64,000 nt of DNA, from NCBI RefSeq assembly GCF_000369045.1, contig NZ_KB849790.1, positions 310,001 to 374,000 of the forward strand, written 5' to 3'. Source of the stretch: Acinetobacter pittii ATCC 19004 = CIP 70.29. Lineage in GTDB: Bacteria > Pseudomonadota > Gammaproteobacteria > Pseudomonadales > Moraxellaceae. Of the stretch, positions 18,450-27,379 are shown in pieces (position 1 is the stretch's first letter; every line of letters begins with the position of its first letter). The notes below the pieces were generated by a model. The model made no database searches. It had not been told where the DNA came from and worked only from the letters and a program-made list of their open reading frames with translations. Position numbers and translations under genes: made by a program.

Positions 18450-19313
18450 TTAGGCTAAGATTTGCTTTCGCATGGGCTCCGAATTCTCTAATTGTGTATC
18501 CCAAAACTTTTCCCATAAATCACAATACTCTAAGCATAATTTTTCAATATAGTTATAGTCTTCTTCTGTACAAGCTTGCATCAAGACATACCATAAATCT
18601 TCTTCATGATCATCATCTGCTGCTTCAGCACTTTCATCCTCAGAGATACCATGTACATGATAATAACCACCACCCTCCACATCTAGACCAACTGCTTTAG
18701 TTGCTCTACGTAAAGGTGGACTATATAGAATGACTTCTTCCTCTGCGACTGCTAATAAGGCTGAAACAGCTTTATAGTCATCATAAGCATTTTCTAAAAA
18801 TACTCTAACCTGATCTGCAATTTCAGTCGGATGATAAGTTAGACGATCTTGTTCTGTAATACCAAAATCATTCAATATATCTTCAAATAAGGGATAATGA
18901 GCATATTCAGGATTTCCCTGATAGTAGCCGTCTTTATCTAATCCTGGCCGAAATCCAAACTCATCAAAAATATTTAAACTTAAAAGAAAACGCGGGAACA
19001 TTTTTGCACCAGCATGCAATCTCGGCTCTAATTGTTTAGTTTGAAATTGAGCCATGAGCAATGCATCAGTAAAAGTTTGCACAATTGCATGGCGATACTC
19101 TAAATGAATTTTTTTTAAATCTTCTTTATTAATTTCGCCATTATTTAAAGTATCGATTGCAGGATGATGAGATACAGGATGTTTCGCAATCTTTGCTCTT
19201 AATCGGGTCAAAAACTTTGAATTTTTTTCCCATAGTTCAGCTGAAATGCTTTGTTTCATCCCTGCGAGTGCTTTCTTTCTAGGATTATTAAAATTCTCAA
19301 ATTTCTTAGGCAT
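18450..19313 (-). CDS. Haem-oxygenase-like diiron (HDO-type) iron-containing redox enzyme
   Basis: A soluble, all-helical protein of 287 residues. It carries the spaced acid/histidine pattern of the haem-oxygenase-like diiron oxidase/oxygenase superfamily (UndA, SznF and CADD relatives): HLEYRH near residue 72, NPEYAHYPLFEDIL near residue 139, an AEEEV acid cluster near residue 192, and the final YHVHGISED…DDDHEEDLW near residues 218–240. These would provide the iron ligands. An acidic run of EDESAEAADDDHEED is unusual. I start at 19313 (MPKKFENF), preceded by GAGAG; ATG 19325 is an alternative. A strong Fur box lies about 155 bp upstream, suggesting expression in iron limitation. The substrate is unknown. 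Confidence 0.75.
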   Translation of the reverse strand: MPKKFENFNNPRKKALAGMKQSISAELWEKNSKFLTRLRAKIAKHPVSHHPAIDTLNNGEINKEDLKKIHLEYRHAIVQTFTDALLMAQFQTKQLEPRLHAGAKMFPRFLLSLNIFDEFGFRPGLDKDGYYQGNPEYAHYPLFEDILNDFGITEQDRLTYHPTEIADQVRVFLENAYDDYKAVSALLAVAEEEVILYSPPLRRATKAVGLDVEGGGYYHVHGISEDESAEAADDDHEEDLWYVLMQACTEEDYNYIEKLCLEYCDLWEKFWDTQLENSEPMRKQILA

Positions 19314-19467
19314 ATCCGCTCTCATTAAACTTATTGAAGCATGATCGATTTTTACATATTTTATTATAAAAACAATGACTTAAATTAATATTTAAATATG
19401 TTCCTTCATTGATTAATATTAGAATTAAAATCGTACGAAATCAAATAAAAAATTTAAAAAAACTCCA

Positions 19468-19486
19468 ATTAATGATAATCATTATC
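19468..19486. promoter_or_regulatory. Fur box
   Basis: The 19-mer attaatgataatcattatc matches the classical Fur consensus (GATAATGATAATCATTATC) at 17 of 19 positions and is almost palindromic. It lies between the divergent diiron-enzyme gene (about 155 bp from its start) and the tetR gene (about 106 bp), so either or both may be iron-repressed. Confidence 0.8.
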
Positions 19487-19591
19487 ACAATCTCAACTTG
19501 AATCAAAATCAGTTTTTTATTATCATAATTTGTATTAAAAATTTAATATTTTAGATTAAGTTATAATTAGTTTTAACTATATGGAATAGTA

Positions 19592-20164
19592 ATGTCAAAA
19601 AAAGAAGATATTATAAATACTGCTTTAAATTTATTTAATCAGATTGGGTACAATGCTACTGGTGTTGACCGTATTATTGCTGAATCAAATGTTGCAAAAA
19701 TGACTTTTTATAAATATTTTCCGTCAAAGGAAAATTTAATTATGGAATGCTTGCAACATCGAAATATAAATATTCAAAACTCAATCAATGAACAATTGAG
19801 TTTACATCAAGATGCTAGTCCTCTTGAGCAAATTCATATTATTTTTAATTGGTATATTGAATGGATCAATAGCGAAACATTTAATGGCTGTTTATTTAAA
19901 AAGGCATTTATTGAAGTATCTAAACAATATACTTCAATTCGTGAACCATTTTATGAATATACAAAATGGTTGACTAATCTGTTACATGAAAAACTTACTC
20001 AGTTAGGTATAGAAAACCCAACTCCCCTTGTTCATATCATTATTTCTATTATTGATGGGATGATTATTGATGGAACGACAGATAAAAACCTTATTAACCC
20101 TGAAAAAATTTGGAAATATATTGAATATTTAATTAATGAAGAGATACCACAGCCAGTATCTTAA
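19592..20164 (+). CDS. TetR family transcriptional regulator
   Basis: A 190-residue TetR regulator. The N-terminal helix-turn-helix is complete (IINTALNLFNQIGYNATGVDRI, AESNVAKMTFYKYFPSKENL). The C-terminal domain resembles the group of TetR proteins with a GCLF-type motif (NGCLFKKAFIEVS near residue 100). It is divergent from the diiron-enzyme gene across a 278-bp region holding the Fur box, so it may regulate that gene. No obvious repressed transporter is next to it on the other side. Ligand unknown. Confidence 0.92.
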   Translation: MSKKEDIINTALNLFNQIGYNATGVDRIIAESNVAKMTFYKYFPSKENLIMECLQHRNINIQNSINEQLSLHQDASPLEQIHIIFNWYIEWINSETFNGCLFKKAFIEVSKQYTSIREPFYEYTKWLTNLLHEKLTQLGIENPTPLVHIIISIIDGMIIDGTTDKNLINPEKIWKYIEYLINEEIPQPVS

Positions 20165-20350
20165 TTTTAAAATTATCTAGGTTTATTACTTTCAGACGAA
20201 GTTTGAGAAAAATAAAAAAAGAACTTTTAAAGTATTTTAGAACTTAGATAATCCTTAACTTTTGTGCTCTACTTTAGCTTTCATAATTTTTCTAGGCTTT
20301 TTTACAAACTCATATTAGAATCCTGAAAATTTATCAATTTGCACTGATGT

Positions 20351-20896
20351 ATGAAAAAATTTCTAGGTAACTCTATCTTTAAAGCCGTTGGTTGGACCTA
20401 CAATGTAGACCCACAAATTCTTGAGAGAAAACAAGTTATTATTGGCTTTGAACATACTTCAAATCTAGATGCAGTGCTCTCGATTGCCCTCTTCCAAATG
20501 TTAGACATCAAAATTCATACTTTAATAAAGAAAGAACTTTTCAAAGGCCCACTTAAGCCAATTTTAGAAAAATTGGGTGGCATTCCTGTTGATCGTAAAG
20601 CAAGTAAAGATATCGTTTCGCAAATGGTTGAACAATTTCAAACCCATGAAACTTTTAACTTAGTGATTGCTCCAGAAGCTACACGTGCTAAAGATGGCTC
20701 TGAACGTAAGCCTATCCGTACAGGTTTTTGGCATATTGCAAAAGCAGCCAATGTTCCTATTGTTTTAATGTATGCCAATGCTCGAAGTAAACAAGGTGGA
20801 ATTTTAGGTAAAATTTACCCGACTGATTTACAAAAAGACTTGGAAACCATTAAAGAGCTCTACGCTCAATTTGGTATAGATGTAAAAATTAACTAA
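20351..20896 (+). CDS. 1-acylglycerol-3-phosphate acyltransferase-like protein (PlsC domain)
   Basis: A 181-residue protein with the PlsC acyltransferase core. It shows the catalytic HX4D motif as HTSNLD near residue 35, a conserved KKELFKGP segment, the GGIPVDRKASKD block, and PEATRAKDGSE in place of the usual PEGTRS motif, where alanine replaces the glycine. It is short and soluble, with no evident membrane anchor, so it belongs to the small PlsC-like group rather than PlsC itself. The acyl acceptor is unknown. A weak hairpin follows. Confidence 0.87.
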   Translation: MKKFLGNSIFKAVGWTYNVDPQILERKQVIIGFEHTSNLDAVLSIALFQMLDIKIHTLIKKELFKGPLKPILEKLGGIPVDRKASKDIVSQMVEQFQTHETFNLVIAPEATRAKDGSERKPIRTGFWHIAKAANVPIVLMYANARSKQGGILGKIYPTDLQKDLETIKELYAQFGIDVKIN

Positions 20897-20915
20897 ATCA
20901 AATTGGACCTGATTT

Positions 20916-20938
20916 GACCTAATCTCAATCATTAGGTC
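20916..20938 (+). terminator. Possible terminator after the PlsC-like gene
   Basis: Perfect 8-bp arms GACCTAAT and ATTAGGTC with a 7-base loop, but only a TTAAG tail instead of a T run. Confidence 0.5.
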
Positions 20939-21057
20939 TTAAGCTTATTGTTCTTATTCAATTGGCTAACAAAACGCAGGGCAACAGTTTTCAACAAAAC
21001 CAAGCCTATGCTAATATTCCAGCACTTTTGCATTTTCTTTTTTTGGAGTTCACGTCC

Positions 21058-21807
21058 ATGGCGGGTCATTCTAAATGGGCCAATATTAAGCATCGTAAAG
21101 CTAAACAAGATGCAAGTCGCGGTAAGGTTTTTACTAAATATATTCGTGAAATTGTGACTGCTGCCAAACTTGGTGGTGGAGATCCTGCTAGCAACCCTCG
21201 TCTGCGTGCAGTAGTTGAAAAAGCTCTCTCAGTTAATATGACACGTGACACCATTAACCGTGCTATCCAACGTGGTGCTGGTGGTGAAGATAATGATGAT
21301 CTAAAAGAAGTAACTTATGAAGGTTATGGTGTTGGCGGGGTTGCTGTTCTTGTTGAAACAATGACAGATAACTTAAACCGTACAGTACCAGACGTACGTC
21401 ACTGTTTTAGTAAAACAAATGGTAACTTAGGAACTGCGGGTTCTGTATCTTATCTATTTACTAAACGTGGTGAGATTACTTTTGAAGATGTTTCTTTAGA
21501 AGATAAAATCATGGAAGTTGCTTTAGAAGCTGGCGCTGAAGATATTGAAGTTTCAGAAGATGAAATTTTGGTAATCACTTCACCAGAAACTTTCGGTGAA
21601 GTACAAGATGCCCTTACTGCTGCTGGTTTAAAATCTGATAACGCAGAAGTTGTGATGAGTCCATCTACAAAAGCTGAAATTACAGATGTTGACCAAGCAA
21701 AACAAATTCTTAAAATGATTGATATGTTTGAAGATCTTGACGATGTACAAAACGTTTATACTAACGTTGAATTCTCGGATGAGGTTTTGGCTCAACTTGA
21801 TGCTTAA
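21058..21807 (+). CDS. yebC: YebC/PmpR family protein
   Basis: A 249-residue member of the YebC/PmpR/TACO1 family, with the invariant N-terminus [18 protein letters not shown], then [11 protein letters not shown]-like [10 protein letters not shown] and the [12 protein letters not shown] segment. These proteins have been described as transcriptional regulators (PmpR in Pseudomonas) and, more recently, as factors that help ribosomes through difficult sequences. The start at 21058 has GGAG just upstream. It ends in a strong terminator shared with the convergent lrp-type gene. It is a housekeeping gene on an ordinary background. Confidence 0.97.
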   Translation: MAGHSKWANIKHRKAKQDASRGKVFTKYIREIVTAAKLGGGDPASNPRLRAVVEKALSVNMTRDTINRAIQRGAGGEDNDDLKEVTYEGYGVGGVAVLVETMTDNLNRTVPDVRHCFSKTNGNLGTAGSVSYLFTKRGEITFEDVSLEDKIMEVALEAGAEDIEVSEDEILVITSPETFGEVQDALTAAGLKSDNAEVVMSPSTKAEITDVDQAKQILKMIDMFEDLDDVQNVYTNVEFSDEVLAQLDA

Positions 21808-21827
21808 ATCAAACATTTGAGTCAAAG

Positions 21828-21854
21828 AAAACGCACCAAATGGTGCGTTTTTTT
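21828..21854. terminator. Bidirectional terminator between yebC and Lrp gene
   Basis: Arms AAACGCACCA and TGGTGCGTTT with a T run on the right and an A run on the left. Its right end reaches the stop region of the convergent gene. Confidence 0.9.
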
Positions 21855-22323
21855 ATAGCTTGTTGAGCAAGTTATAGCAATTAAATACATTATATTCTTT
21901 AATGACAAAGCTAGAATGCAAAGCAACTACGTTGTCGATTTTTCCAATACGTCTTAATAAAATTTCACTGTAGTCATCCATGTTGCGTGCTACAAGCTCT
22001 AAAATAAAATCAGCACTCTGACCCGTTACCAAGAATGCATTGGTTACTTCTGGAATTGCTTCTATTTCAGACAGAAACTTATCAAATGTTTCACTATCAT
22101 GTTTACTCAATGAAACTTGCAATAAAATATGTAAAGTAAAACCAAGCTTACTAAAATTAATTTCCCTTTTGAGCTGTCCCATGATGTTGGCTTCAATCAG
22201 GTGCTTAATACGGCGATGTACAGAACTGACTGACAGATTGATCCGTTCTGAAAGTTCATTCAAATTTAAGTCTTCATGAGACAAAATTTCTAGAATTTGT
22301 TTATCAAAACGATCTAACTCCAC
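21853..22323 (-). CDS. Lrp/AsnC family transcriptional regulator
   Basis: A 156-residue Lrp-type regulator: N-terminal helix-turn-helix (LDRFDKQILEIL, LNELSERINLSVSSVHRRIKHL) and C-terminal RAM domain that binds an amino acid and forms oligomers (VTGQSADFILELVARNMDDY). I prefer the GTG start at 22323 because TGGAG lies seven bases upstream; an upstream GTG at 22347 would add an atypical MKFWLEIR extension. The gene faces away from dcaP across a 344-bp region and lies near amino-acid transport genes, which would suit control by an amino acid, but the target is not known. Confidence 0.92.
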   Translation of the reverse strand: MELDRFDKQILEILSHEDLNLNELSERINLSVSSVHRRIKHLIEANIMGQLKREINFSKLGFTLHILLQVSLSKHDSETFDKFLSEIEAIPEVTNAFLVTGQSADFILELVARNMDDYSEILLRRIGKIDNVVALHSSFVIKEYNVFNCYNLLNKL

Positions 22324-22667
22324 TCTTATCTCCAGCCAGAATTTCACAGTAAAGACAGTATAACCCTATACCACCACCTCTGCATTGAAAATACAAAGGT
22401 TTATAGACAGTAAAACTCTTTTTCCTTTATAGAGCCTAATTCTTTTATGCCTTTTAAACGTGCAAGTAGTGTCAGGGGCGATTCATTTTAGAGAGTCGGT
22501 TTATGCTTAAATCTGTTTTATCGATGCAAAATCCTTATTCTCATTACTATTTAACGCTAAAAAGGAAGTAATCATCAAAATTTGACTATTTTTCAAGTTT
22601 CTTAAAGTTGGCATCATTTTTGTTATGTATTTGCAGGAAAATTTTTATCCATGTCGGGGGAGTTCCT
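22324..22667. promoter_or_regulatory. Intergenic control region with weak sigma-54-like site before dcaP
   Basis: This 344-bp divergent region between the Lrp gene and dcaP has no gene. TGGCATCATTTTTGTT at 22609–22624 has the sigma-54 spacing, with a good −24 half (TGGCA) but GT instead of GC at −12. It lies 43 bp before the dcaP start, so it is possible but weak. Several AT-rich tracts could be ordinary promoters. Confidence 0.35.
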
Positions 22668-23981
22668 GTGAATAAAATCAAAACACTAGTGTTAGCAATG
22701 AGTTCTTTAGGTGCAATGAGCGTGACGATGCCTGTGCATGCCGCTACAGATGCTGAAGTTAACGCCTTACGTGATGAGGTAAAGGAATTAAAACTACTCG
22801 TTCAGAAACTATCTGATCAACAAAAAACAGCTTTAACTGTCACTGCTCCAGCAACAATTCCCGCGACTCCTGCCACCCCTACACCTCCTGCATCAAAACC
22901 AGGTTGGATGGCTATGGCCGATGGGCAAACTCAAGTCAAGCTTTATGGTAGTGTTCGCGCAGATGCAACCTATGACTTTAAAGGTTCAAATGGCAGTATT
23001 TCAAATGGTGCCAATTATCCACTCAATAAAGATGATCCAAAACAAGACTCACTAAATGTATCTGCAGCAACTTCACGAATTGGCTTAGATATTACTCGTC
23101 CAACTCAATATGGAGATTTAACAGGTAAAATTGAAGCCGATTTCATGGGTGGCAATGGAGATAATGGCAATGGTACTTTCCGTGTTCGTCATGCCTATAT
23201 GTCTTTAGGAAAATGGTTAGCTGGTCAAACGACCTCACCTTTTGTAAACACAGATACATCACCAGAAACAGTAGATTTTAATGGCGCTATTGGTACAGGT
23301 ACTACACGTACAGTACAGGTTCGTTACACCCAGCCAATTAATGCACAACAAAAAATATTAGTTGCCTTAGAGGGTGGCGATGTTGAAAAAGCTGGTAATG
23401 CTGCCGGTGGAAGCCGTTTTCCTGCTTTAACAGCACGATATGATTTCAAAACTACGGATAACAAAGGCCTATTACAGTTACATGGTCTTGCCCATGAAAA
23501 CCGTGTGGCTCCAAAAGATAGCACTTCTGAAGAGAAATTTGGCTGGGGTGTCGGTGTTGGTGGTAAATATGATTTAACGCCTCAAGATAGCGTGGTTGCT
23601 AACTACTATCATGTTAAAGGTGATGGCCGTTATTTACTTTATAGCAATTCGGCTTATAACTATGACACAACAACACAAGATATTAATTTAGGAGAATTCG
23701 ATAGCGCAGTAATTGGGTATCAGCGTAAATGGAGCCCTATTCTGCGTTCTACTTTTGCTGTAGGTGGTATTCAATATAAAGATGATAATGTCTATGCAAA
23801 TAGCAATTTAACCAATACTAGCTATAACAAAGAAATTTATAACGCTTTAGTCAATTTAATCTGGAACCCAGTTAAAAATATTGATTTAGGAGCCGAATAT
23901 ACTTACGGTCAACGTGAAACTTTTACGGGTGACAAGGGAGATTATTCACGTATCAACCTGCTAGCAAAGTATAGTTTCTAA
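22668..23981 (+). CDS. dcaP: DcaP-type outer-membrane porin
   Basis: A 437-residue porin of the DcaP family, the trimeric outer-membrane channel of Acinetobacter linked to uptake of dicarboxylates and similar anions. A signal peptide (MNKIKTLVLAMSSLGAMSV… to about residue 25) is followed by a heptad-rich coiled coil (AEVNALRDEVKELKLLVQKL), a Pro/Thr linker and a 16-stranded-type barrel (VKLYGSVRADATYDFKG to YSRINLLAKYSF, with terminal phenylalanine). The start is a GTG preceded by GGGGGAG. It sits beside the glutamate/aspartate ABC operon, consistent with passage of acidic amino acids through the outer membrane. It ends in a terminator shared with gltL. Confidence 0.92.
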   Translation: MNKIKTLVLAMSSLGAMSVTMPVHAATDAEVNALRDEVKELKLLVQKLSDQQKTALTVTAPATIPATPATPTPPASKPGWMAMADGQTQVKLYGSVRADATYDFKGSNGSISNGANYPLNKDDPKQDSLNVSAATSRIGLDITRPTQYGDLTGKIEADFMGGNGDNGNGTFRVRHAYMSLGKWLAGQTTSPFVNTDTSPETVDFNGAIGTGTTRTVQVRYTQPINAQQKILVALEGGDVEKAGNAAGGSRFPALTARYDFKTTDNKGLLQLHGLAHENRVAPKDSTSEEKFGWGVGVGGKYDLTPQDSVVANYYHVKGDGRYLLYSNSAYNYDTTTQDINLGEFDSAVIGYQRKWSPILRSTFAVGGIQYKDDNVYANSNLTNTSYNKEIYNALVNLIWNPVKNIDLGAEYTYGQRETFTGDKGDYSRINLLAKYSF

Positions 23982-23993
23982 AAATTAGATATA

Positions 23994-24022
23994 AAAAAAG
24001 AGCCTTTAATGGCTCTTTTTTT
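23994..24022. terminator. Bidirectional terminator between dcaP and gltL
   Basis: Arms AAAAAGAGCC and GGCTCTTTTT around TTTAAT, with A and T runs on opposite sides, between two convergent genes. Confidence 0.9.
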
Positions 24023-24032
24023 ATTAGGGTTA

Positions 24033-24776
24033 TTAGTGCATCGCCTGAATTTTTTCTAAGAAAAGTTTAGCACGCTCATGACGAGCTTCTAAATTGTCAA
24101 AGAATTCATGGGTTGGGCAGTCTTCTAAAATTTTACCTTCATCCATAAAAATTAAACGGTTAGATACTCTTTTAGCAAAGCCCATTTCATGCGTAACACA
24201 CATCATGGTCATGCCTTCATGTGCGAGCTGTACCATAACTTCAAGAACCTCACCGACCATTTCAGGATCAAGTGCTGAAGTTGGTTCATCAAACAACATA
24301 CAGATTGGGTCCATAGACAAGCCACGAGCAATCGCTACACGTTGTTGCTGACCACCCGACAACTGACCCGGAAATTTATCTTTATGAGCAAGTAAGCCTA
24401 CACGCTCTAAATATTTCAGACCTTTTGCACGAGCATCTGCAACTGAACGCTTTAACACTTTAACTTGAGCAATCGTCAAATTTTCCAAAACAGTCATGTG
24501 CGGAAAAAGTTCAAAGTGCTGAAAGACCATTCCCACTCGTGAACGGAATTTAGCAAGATCTGTTTTTGGATCTTTAAGCGAAATTCCATCAACAATAATG
24601 TCACCTTGTTGAAATGGTTCTAAAGCATTTACTGTTTTGATGAGTGTTGATTTTCCCGAACCAGATGGTCCGCAAACAACAACGACATCACCTTTTTCAA
24701 TACTCGTCGTGCAATCTGTTAAAACCTGAAAATCACCATACCATTTAGAGATATGTTGGATGTCTATCATTGGCAT
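24033..24776 (-). CDS. gltL: Glutamate/aspartate ABC transporter ATP-binding protein GltL
   Basis: A 247-residue ABC ATPase of the polar amino-acid type. Walker A is GPSGSGKST, the signature is LSGGQQQRVAIARGL, Walker B is CMLFDEPTSALD and the H-loop VTHEMGF. It powers import through the GltJ/GltK permeases. The start at 24776 is preceded by GGAG. It is last of the four-gene gltIJKL operon on the minus strand, thirteen bases after gltK. It is immediately convergent with dcaP. Confidence 0.95.
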   Translation of the reverse strand: MPMIDIQHISKWYGDFQVLTDCTTSIEKGDVVVVCGPSGSGKSTLIKTVNALEPFQQGDIIVDGISLKDPKTDLAKFRSRVGMVFQHFELFPHMTVLENLTIAQVKVLKRSVADARAKGLKYLERVGLLAHKDKFPGQLSGGQQQRVAIARGLSMDPICMLFDEPTSALDPEMVGEVLEVMVQLAHEGMTMMCVTHEMGFAKRVSNRLIFMDEGKILEDCPTHEFFDNLEARHERAKLFLEKIQAMH

Positions 24777-24789
24777 TTAAAATCTCCAA

Positions 24790-25467
24790 TTAGCGAATGA
24801 TGGCAATTTTTTGCTGTAAGCGTTTGACTAAATGCGACAGCACAAACGAGCTACAGAAATACACTACAGCGACGATTAAATAGAATGTTGCTTTTGTTTC
24901 AGGTCCATAAGTATTAGCCAATGTATCTGCACGGCCTAAAAAGTCAGGTGCACTAATCACATAAACTAAAGAGATGTCCTGAAATAGAATGATTGTTTGA
25001 GTTAACAATACTGGGAGCATATTACGGAAGGCTTGAGGTAATACCACGTAGCGCATTGATTGACCGTAGGTAAAACCTAGCGCATAGCCTGCATGTACCT
25101 GACCTTTTGAAATAGACTGAATTCCAGAACGTACAATTTCCGAGAAAAAAGCTGCTTCAAAAATGGCAAAAGTTACAACACTCGAAAACAACGGTCCCCA
25201 ATAGGTATCAGATTGAAACTCAAATATTTTCGGCAACAAAAAGTAGAAGATAAAGATCACCTGAATCAGTGGAATACCACGAAACAGATCAACATAAAAT
25301 TTTGCAAAATTACTTGCGATGGCACTGCTAGATAAACGCATCATTGCCAATGGGGTTCCAATTAGGATACCGCCCATCATTGCTAATACCGTTACGGTAA
25401 GCGTAAAAATGAAACCTTCTTTGAGTGCCGCGATCACATCAGGGTTTTGTAATAAAGAAAAATCCAT
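24790..25467 (-). CDS. gltK: Glutamate/aspartate ABC transporter permease GltK
   Basis: A 225-residue inner-membrane permease of the HisM/GltK type. It has about five helices and the EAA loop that contacts the ATPase (RSGIQSISKGQVHAGYALGF…VVLPQAFRNMLP). It pairs with GltJ to form the channel. Its start is two bases after the gltJ stop, so translation is probably coupled. Its C-terminal part (FSSFVLSHLVKRLQQK) is ordinary for the family. Confidence 0.93.
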   Translation of the reverse strand: MDFSLLQNPDVIAALKEGFIFTLTVTVLAMMGGILIGTPLAMMRLSSSAIASNFAKFYVDLFRGIPLIQVIFIFYFLLPKIFEFQSDTYWGPLFSSVVTFAIFEAAFFSEIVRSGIQSISKGQVHAGYALGFTYGQSMRYVVLPQAFRNMLPVLLTQTIILFQDISLVYVISAPDFLGRADTLANTYGPETKATFYLIVAVVYFCSSFVLSHLVKRLQQKIAIIR

Positions 25468-25469
25468 GA

Positions 25470-26312
25470 TTACTTCCCTCCTGAACCTAAGCCAGGTACA
25501 GCCATTCGTTTCTCAATCCATGCCATCACAAACTTAATGCTATAAGTGATAATCAAATAAACAGGTGTAGAGAGAATAAGAATGATAATGTCCTGAGAAG
25601 TTTCTTCACGCATGGTTTTAGTGTAAGCAAAGAAATTCAACACACTCAACGCATATAAAACAGCTGAATTTTTAAAAACGTTCATTGCTTCAGATGTAAT
25701 CGTTGGCCATACGGTACGATATGCAACCGGTAAAATGACATAACGATAGCTTTGTGCAGTAGTAAAACCCATAGCGGAAGCTGCGAACTTCTGTCCACGA
25801 GAAACGGTATTAATTCCGGCACGTATGTGCTCAGATACACGGGCAGCCGTGTAGAGACCTAATGCAAAAACACCAATAACCGCAGGTTGCTGATTTAAAA
25901 TATTTTTCCACCAACCACCAGCAACTACATCCCCACTACCTGCACTTAAGCTGTCCGGTAAAAACTCGGGAAAAACAAAAGCCCAGAAGAATAGTTGCAC
26001 AATAAGTGGAATATTACGGAAAATTTCAACGTAACAATTGCCGATAAATGCGAGAGGTTTGTTGGGTAATGTACGAATTACCCCTAGGAGAGAACCTAAT
26101 AAAAATGCGATAAGAAAGGCTATAATAGCTGTCCAAACCATAGTGAACACGCCTGAACCTAACATTTGTAACCATGTGGGTGCCTCAGCATAAGCATTGT
26201 AGCTTGAGCTACCAATAGCTTTACAAACTGATTCTGCCCATGCGGCTTTATCGACACCATATTCATTAGACTCCGCACAGAATATAGTCCAGTTTAGCGA
26301 GCCGACTGACAT
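25470..26312 (-). CDS. gltJ: Glutamate/aspartate ABC transporter permease GltJ
   Basis: A 280-residue permease, longer than E. coli GltJ because of an extended loop before the second helices (GSGDVVAGGWWKNILNQQPAV). The EAA motif region is RAGINTVSRGQKFAASAMGF…VILPVAYRTVWP. The start ATG has AAGGGG just upstream. It is separated from gltI by 94 bp containing a small inverted repeat, and runs directly into gltK. Confidence 0.93.
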   Translation of the reverse strand: MSVGSLNWTIFCAESNEYGVDKAAWAESVCKAIGSSSYNAYAEAPTWLQMLGSGVFTMVWTAIIAFLIAFLLGSLLGVIRTLPNKPLAFIGNCYVEIFRNIPLIVQLFFWAFVFPEFLPDSLSAGSGDVVAGGWWKNILNQQPAVIGVFALGLYTAARVSEHIRAGINTVSRGQKFAASAMGFTTAQSYRYVILPVAYRTVWPTITSEAMNVFKNSAVLYALSVLNFFAYTKTMREETSQDIIILILSTPVYLIITYSIKFVMAWIEKRMAVPGLGSGGK

Positions 26313-26349
26313 GTTTGCCCCTTAAATTAATATCTTTAGAAAATAGACC

Positions 26350-26383
26350 ACTTGTGCAAATGAATCTTTACACTTACACAAGT
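26350..26383 (-). repeat. Inverted repeat between gltI and gltJ
   Basis: Seven-base arms ACTTGTG and CACAAGT separated by 20 bases lie in the 94-bp gap after gltI. Such hairpins after binding-protein genes often stabilise the upstream mRNA so more binding protein is made; here that is inference. Confidence 0.4.
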
Positions 26384-26406
26384 AAATTTAGGACAAAAAG
26401 ATCCAG

Positions 26407-27300
26407 TTAGATTCCTGCATCTGTTGGGTTAGCTTTTAATTTCTTATAAGATGAACTTTGTTGCATGTTCAAATTCGTGTTTTTTGGTGGAATTGGAGAT
26501 AAGAACCACTTCTTATATAAAGCGTCCATTTTACCAGTTTTCCACAAGTTATTTACAGTACGGTCTGCAACCGCTTTAAATTTTGGATCATCTTTAGCAA
26601 GCATAATTCCATAAGGTTCAGATGAAAGTACCGGACCTACAATTGCGAAAGCTTTAGGTGTAGAAGACTTAGCAATCAAGCCTGCTAAAATATTATCATC
26701 CATTACAAATGCAGCAGCACGGCCAGATGCCATCATGGCAAAAGAGTCAGCATGATCTTTACCATAAATATTTTGAACATTAACAGCCTGACCTTTTTCA
26801 TTCATCTTGATGTATTTGTCAGATGTAGTGCCTTGAGTAGTAACAACTGCTTTACCATTTAAGTCTGCCAAACTCTTAATGCCAGAGTTTGCTTTAACAG
26901 CCATGCGCACTTCTGTTGCATAGTAGTTAGTTGAGAAACCAACTTGTTGCTGACGTTGTTTAGAGTTTGTAGTGGTACCACATTCCATATCGATATTGCC
27001 TGCCAAAAGCTCAGGAATACGTGTTGATGAAGTTACTGCCTTGTACTCAACTTTTAAGCCAGGCATTTTCAATTCTTTTTTAATGTCATTTGCAAACTGG
27101 TTACAGATATCGACTGCATAACCTACTGGTTTACCTGCAACAACATATGAAATTGGATCTGAGGATTCTCGATGACCAATTACGATTTTTCCGGTACTTT
27201 TAATTTTAGCTAATGTATCTGCTGCTTGAATTTGAGAAGTAGCGCCAACCGTACAAAGCATAACTGTTGAAATAATGAGAGAGGTTGCAGAACGTTTCAT
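26407..27300 (-). CDS. gltI: Glutamate/aspartate periplasmic binding protein GltI
   Basis: A 297-residue periplasmic solute-binding protein. The signal peptide MKRSATSLIISTVMLCTVG… ends at QIQA before ADTLAKIKSTGKIVIGHRESSDP. The HRESS segment and the central MECGTTTNSKQRQQQVGFS are characteristic of the acidic amino acid binders, as opposed to other polar amino-acid binders. It captures glutamate or aspartate for GltJKL. It is first in the operon, with a near-perfect sigma-54 promoter about 80 bp upstream. Confidence 0.94.
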   Translation of the reverse strand: MKRSATSLIISTVMLCTVGATSQIQAADTLAKIKSTGKIVIGHRESSDPISYVVAGKPVGYAVDICNQFANDIKKELKMPGLKVEYKAVTSSTRIPELLAGNIDMECGTTTNSKQRQQQVGFSTNYYATEVRMAVKANSGIKSLADLNGKAVVTTQGTTSDKYIKMNEKGQAVNVQNIYGKDHADSFAMMASGRAAAFVMDDNILAGLIAKSSTPKAFAIVGPVLSSEPYGIMLAKDDPKFKAVADRTVNNLWKTGKMDALYKKWFLSPIPPKNTNLNMQQSSSYKKLKANPTDAGI

Positions 27301-27379
27301 AAGAACTCCTTGATGATCATTCTCTCTATTTATCTATAGAATCATTCATATAGAGCAATAGAGTGATTTTTTATTAAAT

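Noticed and set aside
18341-18700. A 119-codon plus-strand frame overlapping the diiron-enzyme gene.
   Set aside because: It lies antisense to a clear coding gene and is a shadow of its codon pattern.
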